Source: Leifsonia psychrotolerans (GTDB lineage Bacteria > Actinomycetota > Actinomycetes > Actinomycetales > Microbacteriaceae). Taken from it: 64,000 nt of DNA. How positions within the stretch are numbered: position 1 is the stretch's first letter; every line of letters starts with the position of its first letter. A program made the position numbers and the translations under genes. The notes below the pieces were generated by a model, which had not been told where the DNA came from, did no database searches, and saw only the letters and a list, made by a program, of their open reading frames with translations. Of this stretch, positions 46,378 to 56,575 are shown piece by piece. The stretch is from assembly GCF_013410665.1 (NCBI RefSeq), contig NZ_JACCFM010000001.1, positions 682,001 through 746,000 on the forward strand. Direction: 5' to 3'.

Positions 46378-46491
46378 GATCGACCCCGCCCCGCCGATCG
46401 ACCCCGCCCCGCTGATCGACCCCACCCCGCCGATCGACCCCACCCCGCTGATCGACCCCACCCCGCTGATCGACCGCACCCCGCTGATCGA
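46378..46491. repeat. 18-bp tandem array, seven units
   Basis: GATCGA recurs exactly every 18 bp at 46378, 46396, 46414, 46432, 46450, 46468 and 46486. The units are GATCGACCCC(G/A)CCCCGC(C/T) with a few changes. It joins the two 110-bp duplicates. Units lack the spacer/repeat structure of a CRISPR. Confidence 0.88.
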
Positions 46492-46553
46492 GCCTGTCGA
46501 GATCCCGCGAGCCATCCTCGAGACCGCGGCGCGAGGTCTCGACAAGCTCGACC
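46486..46553. repeat. Dispersed hairpin repeat, copy 2
   Basis: It has the same 19-bp arms as copy 1 (46486-46504 and 46535-46553), within the second 110-bp duplicate. The central part differs at a few positions. Confidence 0.75.
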
Positions 46554-46763
46554 CACGGCTCGGTGATCGCCCCGCACCCCTCCCGCCGATCGAGCCACCC
46601 CGCTGATCGAGCTCGTCGAGATCCCGTGAGCCACCCTCGAGACCATGCCCGCGGTTCCGGCCGGTTCAAGTTCTCGATCCCTCCACAGACACAGGTACTA
46701 GAAGTTATGCACTGATACTGAGAAAAGCTCGTAATCATGTTCGTTCTTTGGGAGAATGGAGCT

Positions 46764-48377
46764 ATGTCAATCACTTCCCCACCCACCGTCTCCGCCCCGG
46801 AGCCGACACCCGCCCCGGGTACGTCGGCACCGACCGCGGCCATGGTGCTGGCGGCGGTCGAACAGGCCCGCTCTTCTCTGGCGGTGCTCGGCACGGTCAG
46901 CCCTGACCGGTTCACCGACGACGACCTGCTCGGTGTGCTCGGTGCGTTCGAAGGCGTGGGCCGGCTGGTTGATGCGGGACGGGTGGCTGTGGCGGCGACG
47001 GTCGAGGAACGCTCCGGCCGGTGGCTGGGCCGGGACTCCCTCGCGGCGAAGCGGGGCTGCACGAGTGGCATCGACCTGATCACCCGGGTCACCCGCATTT
47101 CCGGCCGGGAAGCGAAACGCCGTAGCGCCCTCGGTCTGCGAATGCGGGACACGCAGCACGTCGGAACGATCATCCCGGCGCTGTTCCCCACGGTGGGTGC
47201 CGCGGTCGCTTCGGGGTTGCTGGGGGTGGATGCGGCGGAGGTGATCATGTCCGGTCTGGCCGAGATCTCCCCGCGCGTTGCCCCCGATGATCTTGCGGCT
47301 GCGGAACGCGCTCTGGTGTCTGCGGCGACGGGCACGATCACGGCCGAGAATGAGGGTGAGCCGGGCGCGGGCTTTGCGTTCTCGGCGGACTCACTGCGGG
47401 TGCAGATGTTGCAGTGGCAGGCGGCGCTGGACCCCGACGGGGTGGCGCCGAATGAGACTGAGGTTGAGGCGACGAGCACGATCAGTTTCGGCCGCTTCAA
47501 AGACGGCATCTACCCGGTGCGGGGCGGGGTGACTCCTGATCTCTACGGAATCATGAACCTCACCTTCGACGCGTTCATCGCGGCCCGCAAAACCCCCGCA
47601 TTCCCGACCGCCGCCGAACAAGCCCGCGACCAGGCACGCGACGACCGCGCCGAGCTAGACGGACAAGACCTGAACGACGACCACAACCTGAACGACGAGC
47701 ACGGCCGCGAGCACGGCCGCGAGCACGGCCGCGAGCACGACCGCTCCGAGCACGACGACCGCGCCGAGCAGGATGCCCACGACGGTCCCGACGGACACGA
47801 CCACGAGCACGACTGCGATGAACACGACGACCATGACCATGACCACGACCACGACCACGACCATGACGACCACGGCCAGGGTCCAGCCTCAGCCGAGGCT
47901 CTTCTTCCCGGGTCGGCCGGGCATGAGTTCGATGACGTCGACACCCGTACCGCCGGTGAGAAGCGGGCCGATATTCTGCGCGGCATGTTCACCCAGCTGG
48001 CCCAAGCCGATAACACCCCCAGCATTGGTGGTGCACCGCCGACGGTGGTGGTGCATGTGAACGTGAACGATATTGAAGCCGGGCGCGGTGTCGGCTGGAT
48101 CGACGGCGTCGACGCCCCCATCTCGCTTCGCACGGTCGATCAGATGATGTGTGCCGGAGGGACCCAAACGGTTCTGTTCGGTCCGAACGGTGAGGTTCTG
48201 ACGCTGACCGATCCGCAACGACTGTTCAACCGTGCCCAACGCCGGGCGATCCTCGCACGCGACGGCGGCTGCGGCGTTCCCGGCTGCGATGCCCCCGCAC
48301 AGTGGCTCGAATTTCATCACGTGATCCCCTGGAGCAAAGGCGGCGTCACCGAAGTCGACAACGGCGTCAATCGCTAA
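46764..48377 (+). pseudogene. DUF222/HNH endonuclease gene, 5' part, cut by a mobile element
   Basis: The gene proper runs to 48361. It has the DUF222 region (about 25-280), a Asp/His-rich low-complexity segment (about residues 290-375, with runs of DH) and the start of the HNH fold (CGVPGCDAPAQWLEFHHVIPWSKGG). It then stops at 48377 after VDNGVNR, before the final HNH histidines. The missing end (LCWRHHHTIE) lies at 51901-52068 in the same strand and frame. Joined at AA 48360/51901 the protein would be 587 aa, close to the intact 593-aa paralogue at 21322. ATG 46764 is 6 nt after GAGAAT. The truncated product probably lacks nuclease activity. Confidence 0.93.
48360..48377. other. Left attachment junction (attL)
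   Basis: AA core (48360-48361), then CGGCGT and the arm CAATCGCTAA (48368-48377). The arm is the inverted partner of TTAGTGATTG at the right end (9 of 10 matches). Left of the core is host gene sequence. Confidence 0.75.
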
Positions 48378-48383
48378 TACGAC

Positions 48384-49091
48384 CTAAGACACGGTCTCTA
48401 GTTCAGCGCGCTCGATCCAGCGAGCGAGCAAACTGAATGCGGCTAGCGCCTCGATGGCATCTGCGTCCCTAAAGCTGTGTTCATCCGGCTCGACGTGGTT
48501 GACGACATTTCGTACCGCTGAGAAAAGGCCCTGTCCGAAGTTCCCCGCGCCTACATGCATGTCCTTGAAGAGGCTGACGTTCGACGGATCGCACAATCGC
48601 AATCGCGGCACGTTTGGTTTGGGGGACTCGGGACTAAAACTCTCGCGCACGAGTTGGCCCTCTCCGATTTCCTTCCTGTTGACCTTGCGCTGCAACCGGG
48701 AGTTTACGTTGATGGCAGCAGCCCACACCGCAGCGTCGTGGTTGCCACTCGTCCAATGCGGTCTCGCTGCTTCCCATACCCATGGGTGAAGGGACTTGCC
48801 CTCGACAAGCGGTGGAGGGTCGCCCTCTGCGCCCAGTTTTTCTCGCGCCTCGTCGCCCTCGGTCAGTTCCCAGATCAGGCGTCTGACGAGAGATTCTCCA
48901 GCCCAGCGTGGGCGCTCACGGTCGATGACTTCGGCGATAGCCAGCACTGAGTTTTGAGCGTTGCTGCGCTCCTCGACCGACCCCCGCAGCCGGGTCTTCT
49001 TATTCGGCTTGACCTCTTCCGGTGGGAGCGGCACTCGTTCGTGCAGCGACAGATACAGGTCAAGCTGTTTCAAGGCCCAGTCAACGTCCAT
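48384..49091 (-). CDS. TIGR02391/Ymh family protein with HEPN-like motif
   Basis: 235 aa. The C-terminal half has the TIGR02391 (Hypoth_Ymh) pattern: LHPWVWEAARPHWTSGNHDAAVWAAAINVNSRLQ, GQGLFSAVRNVVNHVE and a final helix ALAAFSLLARWIERAEL. RNVVNH (194-199) fits the RX4H motif of HEPN RNases. Relatives occur in mobile elements and near defence genes. The N-terminal 95 residues are not recognised. It is the only cargo-like gene of the element and sits at its left edge; a host-defence or toxin role is inferred. Confidence 0.7.
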   Translation of the reverse strand: MDVDWALKQLDLYLSLHERVPLPPEEVKPNKKTRLRGSVEERSNAQNSVLAIAEVIDRERPRWAGESLVRRLIWELTEGDEAREKLGAEGDPPPLVEGKSLHPWVWEAARPHWTSGNHDAAVWAAAINVNSRLQRKVNRKEIGEGQLVRESFSPESPKPNVPRLRLCDPSNVSLFKDMHVGAGNFGQGLFSAVRNVVNHVEPDEHSFRDADAIEALAAFSLLARWIERAELETVS

Positions 49092-49496
49092 GACAGCACG
49101 CTATCGGTCTATCGACCGCGAGAATCTATTCCCACCCGTGTCGCGCCCGGCGGGCGCGCCTTTACTTGAATCTGCAACATAACTTGGGAGCGCGGTAGCG
49201 CGATCCGAAGGCAAGGTTTCGACGGCCACAGGCCGTCGGAACCGCGGCAGCTTGGAAGATGCTGGGAACGAATGACAACGCTGCACGGCTTCCGGTATGA
49301 ATGTTTTATACATAAGGACGCGGCGCTTGAGGCGTTGCATAAATTAGATTCTCTATAGATACCTGGGACCTCAGTGAGGTTGAGCGGCGCTAGAAGGCCA
49401 GTGTCCCCGCTCGAATTGAAACGACTAGAGGCCAGACCCGGTTGAAATCCGGGTGCTGAAGCGCGCGTCGGTCCTGCTGTTGTCGACGGCCCTTCG
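49092..49496. other. Structured non-coding region of the element, possible replication origin
   Basis: No gene with support in 405 bp. Inverted repeats: CGCGCCC-GGC-GGGCGCG (49142-49158); a 13-bp stem with one mismatch and an ACA loop (49215-49243); CCTCAGTGAGG (49369-49379); and ACCCGG-7 nt-CCGGGT (49436-49454). An AT-richer stretch lies at 49300-49360. Lying directly upstream of an HUH Rep gene, it may hold the double-strand origin and the Rep promoter. Confidence 0.5.
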
Positions 49497-50309
49497 GTGG
49501 TCCCTGTCGGCTTCGAGCACTGGTCCCTTATGCTTCCCAACTCCTCACAGTCATATCTGCGAACTCTTGTGCGCCCGGATGCCGGATGGCATTTCAGTCT
49601 CTATCCGGATTCCGGAGAGGGCGGCGGGTCATTCCAGTACTCGGTACGCCGAGTGCCGGAGTATGTTGCTCCCGGCTCGGCGCGGGATCCGGAACGCGCG
49701 GCTGCCGAGGCCGGGCGAAGGGCTCGAGCGCGTCTGCGCCGGTATTGCGCGGCGAACCGGCTGAACCGTTTGGGAACCTTGACCTACGCGGGTGCGGGCA
49801 ATCATGACCCGGCGCAACTGCGTGAGCATCTTGCCGGATTCTTCCGCCAGCTACGAGATGCGTTGGGCGGGGCAGCATTGCCCTATGCGTGGGTGCCGGA
49901 GTGGCACAAGTCCGGGCACGGCCTGCACGCGCACTTCGCGGTCGGACGGTTCATCAAACGCTCGCTGATTGTTGATTCCTGGCCGCATGGCTTTGTGCAC
50001 ATCAAGCTGCTCGGAGATCTCCCAGTCGGCTCCGGTTCCTTGTCGCAGGCGCGGCGCGCGGCGGGGTATCTGTCGAAGTACGTTGCAAAAACATTCGCCG
50101 ATCCGACCGTGCGGGATCTGGGCTTGCACCGCTATGACGTGGCTCAAGGGTTTCAGCCGGAGGTGATGCGCCTGTCCGCCTCGTCCTCGGATGCGGTGAT
50201 CGCGGAAGCGTCCGAGCTGATGAGTAGTGCCCCGCTCACGCGGTGGTCGTCGGCGGAGAACGCCGATTGGCAGGGTGCCCCGGCAATTTGGGCGCAGTGG
50301 GGTCGATGA
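49497..50309 (+). CDS. HUH-type rolling-circle replication initiator (Rep)
   Basis: 270 aa. Motif I LGTLTYA (92-98), motif II GLHAHF (HUH histidines 144 and 146) and motif III GYLSKYVAK with Tyr191 and Lys194 are in the order expected of rolling-circle Rep proteins. It would nick one strand at an origin and remain bound to the 5' end. GTG 49497 or ATG 49530 may be the start; neither has a strong ribosome-binding site. It overlaps the next small gene (ATGA). Confidence 0.8.
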   Translation: MVPVGFEHWSLMLPNSSQSYLRTLVRPDAGWHFSLYPDSGEGGGSFQYSVRRVPEYVAPGSARDPERAAAEAGRRARARLRRYCAANRLNRLGTLTYAGAGNHDPAQLREHLAGFFRQLRDALGGAALPYAWVPEWHKSGHGLHAHFAVGRFIKRSLIVDSWPHGFVHIKLLGDLPVGSGSLSQARRAAGYLSKYVAKTFADPTVRDLGLHRYDVAQGFQPEVMRLSASSSDAVIAEASELMSSAPLTRWSSAENADWQGAPAIWAQWGR

Positions 50310-50512
50310 TGGGACTTGACCTGGATGCGGTGCGGGCGTGGGTCGAGAGAACCTGCGCGGCTCAAGGGGTGCCGGTGTTCGTGGCCGATGCCGCCGTTGT
50401 GGGCCGGGTGGGGACCCTGTTGGGGTCCGGGGCCCCGGCGCGTGCCCCGGAGGGGCGAGCCGGGGTGCCGGGCCTCACAGGTTCCAGACGGGCACGATCC
50501 GGTTCGGATTGA
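50306..50512 (+). CDS. Small protein downstream of Rep
   Basis: 68 aa: it opens MMGLDLDAVRAWVERTCAAQ, followed by a GVPVFVADAAVVGRVGTLL stretch and a basic, disordered tail. ATG 50306 overlaps the Rep stop, implying translational coupling. I do not recognise a known domain. Similar short genes lie between Rep and recombinase in other actinobacterial elements as far as I recall. It overlaps the recombinase gene tail to tail by 38 bp. Confidence 0.6.
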   Translation: MMGLDLDAVRAWVERTCAAQGVPVFVADAAVVGRVGTLLGSGAPARAPEGRAGVPGLTGSRRARSGSD

Positions 50513-51875
50513 ACTTCCCACCCTTGACCACCGCTGGATTGATCACCGCATGATCGAGCACGGCGGCGACGATCGCGGCCTGCCGTTCCAGGTTCATCTC
50601 ATCCCACCGTTCGCGTAATTCCTGGCCGTGGCCGACGATCCCTTCCAGTGCTGTCGTTCCGGTGATCTGGGAGAGCTGCCGGTCGGTGGTTTTGATGCGG
50701 TGATCGAGGGGCTCCCGGGCTGCCTTCCACTCAGCGCGGGAGATCTCGCCGTCCGCCCACATCTCCGCTAGTTCGGTCAGTTTTGCTTGGTCGCGGTCCA
50801 GCTGCTCGAGTAGTTCGCTGTGCCGGGCATCATTGGCAAGCCTGCCGGTGAGGGTGTCGCCCATCTGTGGTGTGTCCAGCCGGTAGAGCACGGCGGCGGC
50901 GATCCATTCCTCTACCGGTGGGGCCGTCACCGTGACGCCGCCGCAGCCGCGATGATCCGGCCCCGACAGGCACACGTAGCGGCGCTCGAACTCCCGCGGA
51001 GAGGAGAAGAGTCGGCCTCCGCATTTGCCGCAGCGGAGCATCCCGCTGAGGAGGTAGCTGCGCGGGGTGCGTCGCCCCGTTGCGATCTTGGCCGCGAGCA
51101 CGTTCAAGAGCTGTTGACGCTGCTCCACAGTGATGATCGGATCCCAGATGGCCGGTCCGACCACTTCCCCGAGATGGGAGCGCAGGCCGGCAATCCGCGG
51201 GGACTTTAGGATCATGCGCACCGTGCTCGTGCGCCACTCCGCGCCGGCGCTGGTCGGAATGCGTTCCGCGTCCAACCAGGTCGCAATCGACCGGATTGAT
51301 TCTCCGGCCAGGACTCGGCGCACAATTTGCTGAATCAGCTCGGCCTCGACCGGGTTCACGGTGATCTTGTCGGCCTCGTACCCGAACGGGCGGTTCGGGC
51401 CGCCGCCCGGTTTTCCGGCTTCGGCGTTCTGCCGTGCCTTGCGGCGCAGGCGCTCCGACTTCCGACCGGATTCCTTCGCCGCGAATGCCGCAAAGATCCG
51501 GGCCATGAATAGACCGTCATCGTTGCCCAAGTCCACATCGGCGGTCACCGTCGCGAGCTGGCGCAACCCGGCGCCCTCGCAGACTTCGACGAACTGCTCG
51601 AGTTCGACCGGGCGGCGGGTCAGCCGGTCCAGGTTGTAGACGATCACCGCATCCCGTGCACCGGCTTGAATGTCCGAAACCATCCGGTGATACGCTGGAC
51701 GGCTCTTGCCGGAGTAGGCAGAAATGTCGTTGTCGACGTACTCCTCGGCAACCGTCCAGCCCCGCTCATGTGCCAAACGTCGGCAGTCCTCGAGTTGACG
51801 GCTGATACCGAGTGCTTGCCCGGTCGGGTCGGAGGAGATGCGGGCGTAGATCGCAGCATTGCGAGGCTCAGTCAT
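50475..51875 (-). CDS. Large serine recombinase/integrase
   Basis: 466 aa. Resolvase domain: AAIYARISSD with catalytic Ser14 and Arg12, then YNLDRLTRRPVELEQF and AFAAKESGRKSERLRRK. A recombinase domain follows (PFGYEADKITVNPVEAELIQQIVRRVLAGES), then a zinc ribbon (CGKCGGRLF ... CLSGPDHRGCGG) and a coiled-coil region near 355-395. It needs no host factor and should catalyse attP x attB joining. Its start is 26 bp from the right end of the element, the usual position next to att. Confidence 0.95.
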   Translation of the reverse strand: MTEPRNAAIYARISSDPTGQALGISRQLEDCRRLAHERGWTVAEEYVDNDISAYSGKSRPAYHRMVSDIQAGARDAVIVYNLDRLTRRPVELEQFVEVCEGAGLRQLATVTADVDLGNDDGLFMARIFAAFAAKESGRKSERLRRKARQNAEAGKPGGGPNRPFGYEADKITVNPVEAELIQQIVRRVLAGESIRSIATWLDAERIPTSAGAEWRTSTVRMILKSPRIAGLRSHLGEVVGPAIWDPIITVEQRQQLLNVLAAKIATGRRTPRSYLLSGMLRCGKCGGRLFSSPREFERRYVCLSGPDHRGCGGVTVTAPPVEEWIAAAVLYRLDTPQMGDTLTGRLANDARHSELLEQLDRDQAKLTELAEMWADGEISRAEWKAAREPLDHRIKTTDRQLSQITGTTALEGIVGHGQELRERWDEMNLERQAAIVAAVLDHAVINPAVVKGGKFNPNRIVPVWNL

Positions 51876-51884
51876 ACGGTCATA

Positions 51885-51902
51885 TTAGTGATTGATGCAC
51901 AA
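51885..51902. other. Right attachment junction (attR)
   Basis: TTAGTGATTG (51885-51894), ATGCAC, then the AA core (51901-51902), followed by host gene sequence TGGTGTGGCG. Rejoined with the left end, the element's attP has arms of 16 bp that match at 12 positions about the AA. Confidence 0.75.
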
Positions 51903-52068
51903 TGGTGTGGCGTTGTGTTGGCGACATCATCACACCATCGAAACGTCCGGCTGGGAGATCCTCATGGTCAACGGCCGCCCCCAAGTGAAAGCCCCGGCCT
52001 GGATCGACCCGAGCCGCACCTGGCGCGACGCCAACCGCCACCGCACCGACACCCACCGCCGCAACTGA
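51903..52068 (+). pseudogene. DUF222/HNH endonuclease gene, 3' part
   Basis: Fifty-five codons plus stop (first codon begins at 51901 in the core). It reads NGVALCWRHHHTIETSGWEI and ends THRRN. The CWRHHH segment supplies the HNH histidines missing from the 5' part. It has no start of its own and continues the frame of 46764-48361 exactly if the element is removed. Confidence 0.9.
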
Positions 52069-52206
52069 CGCGCGGCCGCGACTGACCTGCCGCGACTGAC
52101 CTGCCGCGACTGACCTGCCGCGACTGACCTGCCGCGACTGACCTGCCGCGACTGACCTGCCGCGACTGACGCTCCGCGACTGACGCGCAGCGACTTACCT
52201 TCCGAG
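52069..52206. repeat. 14-bp tandem array, eight to nine units, after the HNH gene
   Basis: ACTGA recurs every 14 bp from 52081 to 52179, with a last degenerate unit at 52193. The unit CCGCGACTGACCTG resembles the end of the HNH gene itself (GCCGCAACTGACGC), as if the stop-codon region had been amplified. The following stretch to about 52380 shows no gene. Confidence 0.88.
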
Positions 52207-52386
52207 GCTGATGCGCGACTGACTCCCATCGCGACTGAACCCGCGCGACAGGGCTCCGGCGCGCGGAGCAAAGCTCCCAGTGGGTGTCGGCGGCACGGCA
52301 TCCACCGTTCATCGTCACAGCACCCCGGCACAAGAGGCAAGCTGGGAGTGTAGCGAGGTGTGCCAGGCATGAAAGAAAAACGGTGC

Positions 52387-52397
52387 TAGCCTATATT
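52387..52397 (+). promoter_or_regulatory. -10 boxes upstream of the leuA leader
   Basis: TAGCCT (52387-52392) ends 6 nt before the leader-peptide GTG (52399), the leaderless spacing seen elsewhere in the window. TATATT (52392-52397) overlaps it and is an alternative -10. A clear -35 is not visible. Confidence 0.4.
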
Positions 52398-52398
52398 C

Positions 52399-52427
52399 GT
52401 GTTGTTTGGTGCGCTCCTCCTTAGCTG

Positions 52428-52443
<16 letters not shown>
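52399..52443 (+). CDS. leuL: leuA leader peptide
   Basis: 14 aa: MLFGALLLSCRDES. Four of 14 codons are Leu, three in a row (CTC CTC CTT), and the end CRDES precedes a stem-loop. A short Leu-rich reading frame just before a leucine-biosynthesis gene is the hallmark of ribosome-mediated attenuation. It would be translated from a leaderless mRNA (GTG 52399). The CTCCTCC of the Leu codons is complementary to the leuA ribosome-binding site GAGGAG. Confidence 0.7.
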
Positions 52444-55007
<2,564 letters not shown>

Positions 55008-55093
55008 GAGAAACCTCCCTGCCCGCTGAAAATGGTAATTCCAGTGTCTACCCGGCAGGCGGGAAAGGCTAGAGCCACACAGCGAGCGGCAGA

Positions 55094-55753
55094 CTATCGA
55101 CGACGCCAGCGCGGCCAGCTGCCGATCGCTCGTTGCTGTGGCAGGCTCCAGCCGTACTTGGCGGCAAGAATTCGGATCACTGTCGTCACGATCACACAGA
55201 TGATTGCCGCCACCGTGATCTGCACGTTGAGGAGCACGAGAATGACCAGCAATCCGCTGCCCACTCCGGCGGCGACCGCATAGAGCGATCCGACGTGCAT
55301 TACGGCGATCGGTACGTTCAGCATCACGTCGCGCAAGATTGAGCCGCCGACCGCCGAGACGACCCCGACGAAGAGGGCTGGAATTTCGGGCAGGCCGTTG
55401 GAGAGCGCCTTTGTGGTTCCGATTACGCCGAACAGCCCGATGGTCACCGCGTCGAGCGCAATGATCAGTGGGTTCAAGCGTGTGAAGAGGCGCTGCAGCA
55501 GCATCCCCAGCAGCGCGAAACCGGTCGCGACCGGCAGGTACCAATTGCTTTGGAGCGCGGCGGGAACGCCGCCGAGCAGGATGTCTCGTAGTAGACCGCC
55601 ACCAAGGCCAACGACGATTCCGATCAGGGCGACTCCGAGTAGGTCGAAACGACGGTCGGTGAATCGTCCGGCGAACATGGCCCCCTGAATGGCGCCGATC
55701 GCCACGGCGGTCAGGTCGATCCACAGGGGAATGGTGAAGAGGCTCGAAGTCAC
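55094..55753 (-). CDS. TRIC family cation channel protein
   Basis: 219 aa with seven membrane helices. The two-fold internal repeat is visible as [13 protein letters not shown] and [13 protein letters not shown]. Bacterial TRIC proteins form trimeric K+/cation channels. The last 15 residues are basic. It is divergent from recO. Confidence 0.9.
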   Translation of the reverse strand: MTSSLFTIPLWIDLTAVAIGAIQGAMFAGRFTDRRFDLLGVALIGIVVGLGGGLLRDILLGGVPAALQSNWYLPVATGFALLGMLLQRLFTRLNPLIIALDAVTIGLFGVIGTTKALSNGLPEIPALFVGVVSAVGGSILRDVMLNVPIAVMHVGSLYAVAAGVGSGLLVILVLLNVQITVAAIICVIVTTVIRILAAKYGWSLPQQRAIGSWPRWRRR

Positions 55754-55852
55754 TCACTATTGGTATCACGACGCGCGAGCCGATTCGCACAGCGACGCCA
55801 CGCGGCATCCGATTGTCTGCGGCAGCGCAGCAAGGGGTGGGAGAATCAAGGG

Positions 55853-56575
55853 GTGCCTGTCTACCGTGATGAAGCCGTCGTGCTGCGAACCCAGAAGTTG
55901 GGCGAAGCAGACCGTATCGTCACGCTTCTCACCCGCCACAATGGCAAGGTGCGCGCCGTCGCCAAAGGGGTACGGCGCACCGGCTCGAAATTCGGGGCCC
56001 GTCTCGAGCCGTTCATGGTCGCCGACGTGCAACTGTATGAGGGGCGCAGCCTCGACGTGATCACGCAAGCTGAGTCGCTCGGCTCCTACGGCGCGCAGAT
56101 CACCGCCGACTATCCGAGCTATACCGCGGCGAGCGCGATGGTCGAGACAGCCGACAAGCTGACCGAGTCCGAGGGCTCCCTGCAACAGTATCTGCTGCTG
56201 GTCGGAGCCCTGCGCTCGCTGTCGCGCCACGAACACGGCGCCAGCCTCACCCTGGATTCCTACCTGTTGCGCGCTCTCTCCATGGCCGGCTGGGCTCCGA
56301 GCTTTCAGGACTGCTCGCGCTGCGGAGCCGTCGGGCCGCATTCGGCCGTGGTCGTGCAACTGGGCGGCGTCGTCTGTGCTGACTGTGCTCCGCCCGGTGC
56401 ACCCCGCCTCGACGCGCCGACGATTACCCTGCTCGGGGCTCTGCTCACCGGTGATTGGGACTACGCGAAAGCCTCACCGAACCAGACCCAAGCCCAGGCC
56501 ACCGGGGTCGTCGCTGCCTACACGCAGTGGCATCTCGAGCGTGGCCTCCGATCCCTGGAGCACGTCAGCCGATGA
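55853..56575 (+). CDS. recO: DNA repair protein RecO
   Basis: 240 aa. N-terminal OB fold: [51 protein letters not shown]. The central zinc-binding cysteines are CSRCG and CADC. RecO loads RecA in the RecFOR pathway. GTG 55853 is supported by homology and by GAGAAT 6 nt upstream, which may be a -10 box for a leaderless transcript. It overlaps uppS by 4 bp. Confidence 0.95.
   Translation: MPVYRDEAVVLRTQKLGEADRIVTLLTRHNGKVRAVAKGVRRTGSKFGARLEPFMVADVQLYEGRSLDVITQAESLGSYGAQITADYPSYTAASAMVETADKLTESEGSLQQYLLLVGALRSLSRHEHGASLTLDSYLLRALSMAGWAPSFQDCSRCGAVGPHSAVVVQLGGVVCADCAPPGAPRLDAPTITLLGALLTGDWDYAKASPNQTQAQATGVVAAYTQWHLERGLRSLEHVSR

Larger units (their letters stand above)
46108..46736. repeat. Gene-free repeat region with direct, tandem and hairpin repeats
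   Basis: This roughly 630-bp gap carries a 24-bp direct repeat (about 46145-46195), a 21-bp direct repeat (about 46197-46240), a 110-bp duplication (from 46271 and again from 46481, offset 210 bp) and an 18-bp tandem array between the copies. Open frames across it read PPIDPA-type repeats and have no family support. It separates the MprF-like gene from the disrupted DUF222/HNH gene. Confidence 0.85.
48360..51902. mobile_element. Serine-recombinase integrative element (about 3.54 kb)
   Basis: The element interrupts the DUF222/HNH reading frame. The shared dinucleotide AA (48360-48361 and 51901-51902) is the likely crossover. It carries, in order, a TIGR02391/Ymh protein (-), a 405-bp gene-free stretch, an HUH-type Rep (+), a small protein (+) and a serine recombinase (-). 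No conjugation genes are visible. The target family is the same one (13E12) that the serine-recombinase prophage phiRv1 uses in Mycobacterium tuberculosis. Confidence 0.88.

Noticed and set aside
46378..46491. CRISPR-like array
   Set aside because: Units are contiguous 18-mers without unique spacers, and no cas genes are in the window.
46316..46606. Open frame with PPIDPA-type repeats
   Set aside because: The 18-bp array keeps several frames open by chance; no start signal, and the frame also runs through the hairpin repeats.
45992..47509. 505-codon minus-strand open frame over the repeat region and HNH gene
   Set aside because: It reads through repeats and antisense to DUF222; low-complexity translation with no recognised domain.
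49436..49454. tRNA T-arm-like stem-loop (ACCCGG-TTGAAAT-CCGGGT)
   Set aside because: No matching acceptor, D or anticodon arms at the right distances; treated as a hairpin of the element's non-coding region.
55008..55808. Upstream extension of the hypothetical gene that ends at 54273
   Set aside because: It overlaps the TRIC gene in another frame and consists of Arg-rich shadow sequence; ATG 55007 has a strong ribosome-binding site.
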